From Amoebophrya sp. A120 (lineage: Eukaryota; Sar; Dinophyceae; Syndiniales; Amoebophryaceae), in the NCBI GenBank assembly GCA_905178155.1, contig CAJINV010000014.1, positions 124,001 to 188,000 of the forward strand: a DNA stretch of 64,000 bases. The letters run 5' to 3'. Position 1 is the first letter of the stretch. Each line of letters starts with the position of its first letter. This document shows, piece after piece, positions 44,501-53,500 of the stretch. The notes beneath the pieces are model-generated. The model saw only the letters and a list, made by a program, of their open reading frames with translations, was not told the DNA's origin and did not search any database. Made by a program: the position numbers and the translations under genes.

Positions 44501-47500
44501 GGAGTGTGGTCTGTTGCACCTCTACTGGCAACATTACAAACTCGGCTTCTTTCACCGTTCAGAAACTTGTCATGCGAAGTAGCTTCAACATCATCATCAT
44601 TATCACGTAGTGGACACCCGCTCCCTGCGCCACAGGTCAAGGATCCCCAGCTTCATGATCGTGTGGATGTTGTTGCTAGTTTTGCATGACAATTCATGTA
44701 TACAGTTGAGATGAGTGCAACGTTCGAGAATCCACCCATACTGCAGCTCCTCAACATCGGTTTCTGGCTTGGCCATCTGCGTTTTTTCGTCGATCCCCTT
44801 GGCGGCGCCAAAGCTGGCATCAATGTATATGGCGTTCTCAAATGTTACATTCTCAACTGTTACATGGATTTGTATATGCAAGAACAGCAACAGTGAAAGT
44901 GGCAACGTTGCAACTTTCGCATCACAGATTTTCTACAGAGTATCATACTGCTTAGCCCTTCGAAAATTTGTCATGCTAAGCAGCTTGATCAAGTGGAGGG
45001 CAATGGCAATTTTGCATGGCAAATCCATGTAACAGTTGAGAATGTAACGTTTGAGAATCCCATAATGTAGTAGGTGCCGCTGCCCTTTTGCATGGGCAGG
45101 GTGCTTATCAAATGTAAAAATGTCTGGCTCTGGGTCTGGAAGATTATAAACTTGTCATGCTGAGTTACTATCTATTATATTCATGCGAAAAAAGAGGTCT
45201 ACAGAGGGTCGAAGGGAGGTGGCCGAGAGGTCAAAAAGAGGTCAACAGAGGTCAAAAAGAGGTCGACAGAGGTGGAGAGGTGGCGCGGGAGGTCGTTCGG
45301 GAGGGTGGCCGAGAGGTGGCGCGGGTATAGCCAGCCGAACCGTTCACCCTAAAGCCGCGCCTATGGGGCCCGGAGGTGGCCGAGAGAGTCCCGAGAGGGT
45401 AGGCGAGAGGGGGACAGAGGTGCCGAGAGGTTGCGCGAATAAGGGCGAACCTCTCGCGCACCCTCCTGGCCACCTCTCGGCCACCTCTGTAGACCTCTAC
45501 TGGCGAGTATAGCTGGACTATTAGCAGCACCTCTCGGGAGGAGACCCTGACGCTGTGCGACCCACTTTCGCGAATCCGCATGCTACGGTGGACGAAACTT
45601 TTTGAACTTTTTGAACGCGTTCGTAGACAGCTCGCGTTTCGCGAGAAGGTGAAAAAAATCTCAATGGACGCGAGGGGGGCCCCGGTCTTCCCGGGGGGTG
45701 GTGCTCGCTTGGGGGGCCCCGGTTTTTCCTCGGGGGACGGTGGTTCCCGCAAGGGGGGCCCCGGTTTTTCCTCGGGGGGCGGTGATTCCCGCAGGGGGGG
45801 CCCCGGTCTTTTTCGGGGGAAGGTGGTGCTCGCTTAGGGGGGCCCCGGTCTTCCCGGGGGGAGAAGCGGTTGCGCCCGCAAGGGGGTTCCCGGTCCGTCC
45901 TCCGAGGGTACCGGCTAGGCGCGCACGGGGGGCCCGGGTCTTCCTGGGTTGCGTTCGCAGGGGGGGCCCGGTCTTGCTTTCCCCGTGTCGGGCCTGCAGC
46001 ACGGTCTCAATCTGGGCGGGGTGGTGGAGTTGTGCCGCGTGCGGGGGGCGCCGGGCTTAGGGGCGGAACGCTCCTAATCTGGGCGGTGTGGTGGGGTTGT
46101 GCCGTGTGTGGGGCCGCCGCGCCTACCGCTGGCGCGGTATACCGCCGGGCTTGGGGGCGGCACGCTCTCAATCTGGGCGGGGTGGTGGGGTTGTGCCGCG
46201 TGCGGGGGGCGCCGGGCTTGGGCGCGGAACGCTCTCAATCTGGGCGGCGTGGTGGAGTTCCTGCCCTTATTTTCCCGCCTTCCCCCGCCCAGTGCCGCCG
46301 CGGGCTCGAGGTCCTTCCCGTCCCTGAATCCATGGTCGCCCCGGAATACCCTTCTCTCCCTGGGTCCCTTCCTTTCCGTCCCTGAATCCCGGCCCGTTTC
46401 TAGATGTTGCCCCGCCTCCGAATCCTTTTCCGTTCCTGAATCCGTCCCCCTGAGCCCCTAGAGGCACCGCTTCTCCAGGGGCTGCTTTCTGCCGGTCCTA
46501 TGGCGCGGAACGCTCTCAATCTGGGCGGCGTGGTGGAGTTGTGCCGTGTTCGGGGGCGGCGCGCCTACCGGGGGCGCAGTATACCGCCGGGCTTGGGCGC
46601 GGAACGGTCTCAATCTGGGCGGCGTGGTGGAGTTGTGTTTTCTGTGGGGGCGCCGCGCCGAAGCGGAGCGCTGTACTCTACCTGCCACGGCGCGGAACGC
46701 TCTCAATCTGGGCGGCGTGGTGGAGTTCCTGCCCTTACTTCCTCCCCTTCCTCCGCCCAGTGCCGCCGCTGGCTCGAGGTCCTTCCCGTCCCTGAATCCC
46801 TGGCCGCCCCTGAATACCCTTCCCTCCCTGAGTCCCTTCCTTTCCGTTCCTGAATCCGTCCCCCTGAGCCCCTAGAGGCGTCGCTTCTCCAGGGGCTGCT
46901 ATCGGCGCGGAACGCTCTCAACCTGGGCGGCGTGGTGGAGTTTGTTGTGTTGCCTGTGGGGGCGGCGCGCCTACCGGGGGCGCAGTATACCGCCGGGCTT
47001 GGGCGCGGAACGCTCTCAATCTGGGCGGCGTGGTGGAGTTGTGTTTTCTGTGGGGGCGCCGCGCCGAAGCGGAGCGCTGTATTCTACCTGCCGCGGCGCG
47101 GAACGCTCTCAATCTGGGCGGCGTGGTGGAGTTGTGCCGTGTGCGGGGGCGGCGCGCCGACCGGGGGCGCAGTATACCGCCGGGCTTGGGCGCGGAACGC
47201 TCTCAACCTGGGCGGCGTGGTGGAGTTGTGTTTTCTGTGGGGGCGCCGCGCCGAAGCGGGCCGCCGTTTTCTACCTGGCCCGGCGCGGAACGCACGCTCT
47301 CAATCTGGGCGGCGTGGTGGGGTTCCTGCCCTTACTTCCTCCCCTTCCTCCGCCCAGTGCCGCCGCGGGCTCGCGGTCCTTCCCGTCCCTGAATCCATGG
47401 CCGCCCCTGAATGCCCTTCCCTCCCTGGGTCCCTTTCTTTCCGTTCCTCAGCCAGCCGCCACAGGATGCAACGAAAGACCCGAGGACGAGAGGAGACGGA

Positions 47501-50500
47501 TTCAGGGACGGCAACACACAGGGGCGCGGTGCTTTCAGCGACGGCAGCAGGGAAAGAGCTAAATCCTTGGCTCGAGGGCAAGAGAACGGCAGGGGATCAA
47601 CCACGCCGCTGAGGTTCAAAACATGCCGCGCCAAGGACCGGCGTCATGCTGCAGGAGCCCCTGCCGCCCTATTGCGACGCCGCTACGCGTGCCACGCCCA
47701 CGCCCAAGGGTATGCGGCGCCTCTTACTGCCGCGGCGCATACCGTTGGGCAACAGGGGCGCTCACCGCACCCCACCGCCCTGATTCAAAGCGTGCCGACG
47801 CGAGGCCTGGCCGTCGGTTGCGCCTCCTTTTGCCGCGATACCCCCTCGGAGGGTAGGAGTGCTCACCACACCGCCCGGATTAAAAGCGTGCCGCAGCGAG
47901 GCCCGCAGGTACGCGGCCACCTGGACAGCGGGAAAAAGACGAGAAGGAATCACAAAGGAAGGCGGGCGCAAGAACAGCGCTTAACACGGGGCGACAGGGG
48001 CCCAGAATCGCGACGGATTCAGGGGCGGGGGAGGGATTCAGGAATGGCAAGGGATTCAGGGACAGGAAGGGACTCAGGAACGGAAAGGGATGCAGGGACG
48101 AAAGCAGATTCAGGGACGGGAAGCTATTCAGGGACGGAAGCAGATTCAGGGACGGGAAGCGATTCAGGGACAGGAAGCAGATTCAGGGACGGAAGCAGAT
48201 TTAGGGACGGGAAGGGATTCAGGGACGGCATCGGAGGGCCTTCGTTGCAGGGGGGGAAGGAGAAGGGACATTCACCACGTCGCCGGCCGCGGTTGGACCA
48301 AACTGCTCCAAAGATCCGCGCCCAAGCGCCCCGGCGCGCTGCGTTTCCTTGTCTTTTTGCCTCTTTACAACTAAACCAACGAAAGACCACCACCACGCCG
48401 CCCAGATTGGGAGCGTTCCGCGCCCAAACGCCACGGCGTGGCGCGCTTCCCTTGCTTTCAGCCGGCACTCAGGCAGCCGGCCCCGGGCATTCTCCGAGGC
48501 TTAAAACTTGCTATATTTTTTCTAATGTCGCGAAGGAAAACAAAGAAAGAAAGTGGCGGCAATGCCGCCAAAGACAACACCCAACCCGAAGACCACCGGG
48601 CAAAAATCATGGGGGGCGGGACACCAAAAACGAACGGGGCCAAGAACTTCGCGGCCAAATACCTAGCGCCCTGGGGCTCCTCCCATCCAGAGAGAAAACG
48701 GCCCAGAAGGGAGGCGACCCCGAGGGGAGGCCAGGCGCGATGTGCAAGATTAGGGGGGGCGGCAATTCGCCCACACAAAAAACCGGGAAACCACCCGGCG
48801 AAATGATCAACAGCAACCACCTAGCCGGAAACAGACCGGGCGGGGCACCTCTTGCCCCGACTAATTCCTTGCCTAAGTCGATGCTAAGGCAGGCGACTAA
48901 CTTCGCGCCTAAGTTCCTGGCTAAATCACGGCTAATTTTTTTCATTGCAAACCCTTTCGCATTCCCTATGCTTGAATTAGAAACAAACTAGACGCGAAAT
49001 TAGACCCCAAATTAGCCCCCCCCAACCCCACCTCTGCGCCCCTCATAAACCTCGGCCGGGCGGGCCGGGGCCATTGATATGCGGCCCGAGACAAATGGAA
49101 AACACTCGCGCCGTTTCCCTCTGGGGCAAAAACTAAAATCGCAGGGGCGCAAACCTTGGAAACCCCGGGCCCCGATGCGCCACGGGCCCTGCAGACACTG
49201 GGGCGGGCAATCTTCGCCAAAAAAATTAAAAAAAATCCCCAGCGCCCCAATTTCCAAAACCTGCAAAAACTACCGACGAAAAAACCCTTGCCCGGGCTAC
49301 CTCTAGAACCCTTGGGGCCCCAGACTCGTGGGGCCACGACGAAAAGAAAAAAGGAGGGCCACAAGCCGGAACAATGTGGGCCCCACAATATTAGAAAAAA
49401 ATCGGCAGCCTTTTAGGCGGCAAATTTGCGAGCCATCGGCCGGCTGACGGCACACAACGGACGCGGCGGGCCACCACACCGCCCGGATTGAAAGCGTTCC
49501 ACAACAAGCCGGGACACCAAACACGAGCGGACTCCGCCGCCTTTTTTCGAGTCACTTAATTCGTGACGTTTCAAGGAAACCGCACGAAATGGGCGCGAAA
49601 CAGGAGCGGAGTCCAAGGCTTGCGGCGGCACTTCCCTGAATTTGGCCGCGCAGGCCTTGGCAGCGCGAATCACGGGCGGACTCCGCCACGTTTTTCCGAA
49701 TCACGGAATTTTGGGCGTTTTACGTAAACGGCAGTAAGTGAACGCGAAACAGGAGCGGACTCCACCACCGCGGCGGCAATTCACGGAATTTGCCCCCGCG
49801 GGCCTTGCCAACGCGAAACGCGAGCGGACTCCGCCACGTTTTTCCGAGTCACGGAATCGCTCACGTATTTTCCGTACGTGAAAAAGCGCCGGCGGCAAGA
49901 CGGAGAGGTCCCAAGCAAAGGCGCCGGCCGGGCCGCACCTTTCCCCGAGCGGAATCGGCCGAAAAGGCCGACAAGTAGGCCGGAAAGTACGCGGCGCGGA
50001 GTACCGCGAAACAGGAGCTAACAGGCACGAAAACAGTTGAAAAGTGCGAAAAAAAGCAAAAAATAACCCAACTTTTTTGCTGTGCCTTTCCCCGAGCGGA
50101 ATCGGGCGATTAAGATGGCAAAAACGCGGTTTGGAGTACCGCGAAACACGAGCTAACGCTCCCAGGTTTGCATTTCTGGGAATTGCGTTTCCACGAGCGG
50201 AATCTGTAAAAAAGCGGGTCGCACAGCGTCACACTCTCCTCGGGAGAGGTGAAAAAGAGGGTCTGCGAGAGGGTCAAAAAAACCCGAATCCCCCCGGCAC
50301 GCGACCGGTGTTGTTTGGGCCTTTTCATCGCGCAGGCCCACACCCTTTCGCGCTACCTTCTCGCGCTACCCTCTCGCGCCACCCTCTCGCGCGACCCTCT
50401 CGCGCTACCCTCTCGCGCCAACGATTTCCGCCGGGAAGCAAATAGGGCGGGGGCGTGTGGGTGATCAAAAAAGGGCAGCGCGGCCCCCGTATTGCTTCCT

Positions 50501-53500
50501 TCGGCGCCTATGCATGTCGAGTCAGCTTCTCTTCGCCCCCAAGCTTCGCTGCAGCTGCTCTCTGCGCATAGCCCCTGCAGGCGCGGGAAGCGCGCAGGAG
50601 GCCCTGCGGGTTGACATGGCGAAAACCGAGCCAGTAGCTCCCTCGGTCTGTAGTTGCGCTGTGCCCAAAGCTCCGGCGCTGCGGTCCAGCCCGCGCATTG
50701 TCCTGCCCCGCCACAACAGCCTTGCGCTCCGGCGTTAGCCGGAGCATGGCTGGTCCGAATAATGCAAAAATCTGTGTTGCATGAGTGCCAAAAGCTGTCC
50801 ATTTTCGACCAAGTTGGAAGGTAGTTTCTCATGCGGGATAGGCATGGCAGAGACCTCACAGACTCTGGCATGCTCGGCCCTGCATTCCAGACCGCATGGG
50901 TCATGGAAAATCTGCATGACAAATCTCGCAATCTTCCAGACCCAGACACTTTTACATTTGATAGTGCTGCTCTGCGTGGCCGTGCCCGAGAGCGGCAGCC
51001 TCTTCTGTCGTTTGTGGTGCGCAAACAGCTTTGCCTTAAAGACCGCGATCTCCTTCTTCGATTCTTTCATCTTGCTCACCAGCGTCACATATGAAATACA
51101 AAAATGTCTGGGTCTGGAAGATTCTGAGACTTGTCATGCACGTTCTGCGTGGGCCATAATGTCTGTGATGCATGCTCTAGCATCACAGACTTTTTGAGGG
51201 CTTCGCGATGTTGCCTATTCCGCATGACAAATTCCCTCTCCGCGTAGCAAAAATTGCATTCCCTTTGCTGCTTATGCAATACAGGTTTTTTTTGGAATCC
51301 AAATGCAGCATCACAAGTTCGGATTCTTCCAGACCCAGACATTTTTGCAGTTGATATCACGTGATCCGACCACTGCCGGATCGCGGTGGCTCGCTTATGG
51401 CGCTCTTAACTGCTACGCTCTCAACTGTTGCATGATTTGTCATGCGAAATCACCTTGGCTATCGACGCCATCAAGCTCCTTCGCATGGCAAATTCTCAGA
51501 CGGTCAAACAGGCTGAGAATCTGTGCCAAATCTGTCATGCAAGACGTGCGAGGTCCTTCCTTTCACTTTTGCCATTCTTGCGTCACGCATTTCATGTAAC
51601 AGTTGAGAATGGAACAGTTGAGAACGCCATATCGCTCGGTCGCCGCCTGGAGCTCCGCCTTGCGCTGTCCGACCGTTATAAGCTCTCCAGGTGTTTTTAC
51701 AATCTACTCAAGCGTTACGAATAGAAACGGAGAAATTTGTGATGCAGAAAGTGCATCATGGAGGTTTAGATTACTCTCACAGGAGGTGGAGTGATGCGCA
51801 TGACAAGTTCCGGAGCTCCAAAGAACCCCATTTGAATAAATATCTGGCGATGAAATTTGTATTGCAAAAAGCGGAACACCAACACTCTATGTGTCTGTCA
51901 TGCTGATTACTTACGCAAGACAAAGGCCAGACTCTATATGCAACTAGGTTTGAGATTGTAACATGTGATCACCAGGTCATAGCCGTCTCCAGCATCTTCT
52001 TCTCGTCCTCAGAGACGAGCATCTGCACCCGGCTCTTCATATGCTGTGCAAATGTATCGCACTCGTGGTAATTGCAATCATGCATTGCAAATCTTTTCCC
52101 TTATCGTAAATCCGCATTTACAAATTTTATTTCTCAACATGCTGAAGAAATTTGTAAATGTAAAAATGCATTTATACGAAAAATACGATACTTTTGCAGG
52201 TCATACTTCAGCGCCAGCGCTGTGCTCTCCTCCTGCCGCGTCTTCTCCTTGCTGCCTTCTTCCTGCGCCTTACGGTCCTGAGCCTCCTCGTCTTTTAACT
52301 TCCTTTCGTCTTCCGAGGCCCGCCACTCCGCCTGCGCAAGGTCGGCCGAGCTCTTTCGCAACTTTTCGGAAAAGGATATGCATTGCAAAAGTATCGTACT
52401 AGTATATTAAATCGCTATACAAATTTCTCCAGAAGGAAAAATCGAATTTGTAATGCTGATTTCGCTAAGAAGCAAGATTTGTCATGCATGATTGCAATTA
52501 GTACGAGTACGATACTTTTGCACAGGATAAAGGAGGCCTTGAGCCAATCTTCGTCTCTCTGCTTATGGAACCGTCGGGATCGCAATCGACAAAGTTGAAA
52601 GAAAAATCGGTGAGATGCTGCATAAAAGGAGAGGCAAGACGTGACTGTCTTGCAGGGATTTTTGCGAGTGAAGCCGACTGTAAGTAAGCCTGTGTCGGGT
52701 TTCGGTTTGGGATAGAGCAAGAGCTGCATAAGTAGCATGACAAAAGATGGAGATGCCTTCTTTTCCTAGAGAACATGACAGACTGGATTTACGTGATTCC
52801 GAACTTTATTGTCAACATGCGCTCCTTCGAAATTGGGCTTCAAAGAACGGGTATCAGTTTTATGCATCGCAAATGTTTTCAACTTTGTCGATTTCGATCC
52901 TGACAAGTCCATACCGCTCACCGCAAAAGTAATCCATCTTACAGGCCTCCTCCGCTGCCTGCCTCCTTTTGGCTGCGGTCTTTTCCACGCGGAACTGCAA
53001 GCGCCGGGCACCACCTCCAGCAGACGTGCCCGCAGAAGTTCTTGATGCGGCGCTTTCCTCTTTCTTTATTTCGGAGGTCGATTTCCCTTCTTGTTGTTCT
53101 TGTTGTTCTTGGCCCTCGCCTTCCTCGGCTGCATGGATTCTTGCTTTATTATGGCGCTCTCAAATGTTACATTCTCAACTGTTACATGGATTCGTCATGC
53201 AAAACTACCTGGAGCCGCCAGATGATCAAGCGGCTACGCATGACAAATCCCCGGAGGGCTAAACAGCATGTAAATTTGTGCGGAATTTGTAATGCAAAAG
53301 GAGCAATCTTCCCCCTTTCACTTTTGCCGTTCTTGCATTACAAATTCATGTAACAGTTGAGAATGTAACATTTGAGAACTCCATATTTATTCATCGCGCT
53401 CACTGCAGTAGACGTTGCAGACACGACGCTCCTGCCGGCGGATGAAGACGCGGCGGTCTTGGAGCTCTTCGCATGTTCTTGTTGTTGACCTCCACGCTGT

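Larger units (their letters stand above)
45541..50238. mobile_element. DNA transposon-like insert with 8-bp target duplication
   Basis: 4,698 bp flanked by CTCGGGAG on both sides (45533-45540 and 50239-50246 region). Imperfect terminal inverted repeats share GACGCTGTGCGACCC. An 8-bp duplication is typical of hAT-type elements, but no transposase is visible. The interior is mostly tandem repeats, so it is probably non-autonomous. Repeats near its right end (GGAGCGGACTCCGCCACGTT, 49540-50000) could be subterminal binding sites. Confidence 0.65.
45171..50753. mobile_element. Helitron-like element, long copy with an internal transposon
   Basis: Shares with 37729-38586 the first ~370 bp and the last ~500 bp, including the terminal hairpin and CTGG before T. 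The size difference is explained by the insertion at 45541-50238. No Rep/helicase frame was recognised. Confidence 0.6.
45106..50963. mobile_element. Introner IE-A in gene 3, inflated to 5.9 kb
   Basis: 5,858 bp, yet the duplication GTGCT is intact on both sides and both IE-A arms are recognisable. Joins TATQSS to TLPMQKG. It contains the long Helitron-like copy, which itself contains another transposon. Confidence 0.88.
37298..51000 (-). other. Gene 3, F5/8C-like module 1
   Basis: The module opens ATQSSTLPMQKGSGTYYIDA. It continues PRAWWQLELQSFPMIVVEV, GVASLFTWTDLSECRS, DDAYLVVGVKTDVDF, YYRIRVDCY, LGKYVFIELPHGKTERQVV and RVLQLREVVVYGS. The WWQLEL and KYVFIELPHG...LQLREVVVYG pair matches the first and last strands of F5/8C-type folds. 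The middle is much longer than a normal 150-residue domain and contains a second Cys pair, so it may be two fused folds. Confidence 0.7.
51030..53149 (-). other. Gene 3 coiled-coil stalk
   Basis: Spliced exons from 52914-53149 down to 50964-51089 encode long charged heptad-like runs: EEGEGQEQQEQQEGKSTSEI, ADLAQAEWRASEDERKLKDE, MLVSEDEKKMLETA, RKAELQAATERATAIRQWSD and SKMKESKKEIAVFKAKLFAH. These are followed by LPLSGTATQSST, which opens the first lectin-like module. A rod that holds the modules away from the membrane is the likely role (inference). Confidence 0.65.

Noticed and set aside
47411-48991. 526-residue plus-strand reading frame
   Set aside because: It runs through minisatellites (GATTCAGGGACGGG and CAATCTGGGCGG units) inside a nested transposon. 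The protein is low complexity with no domain.
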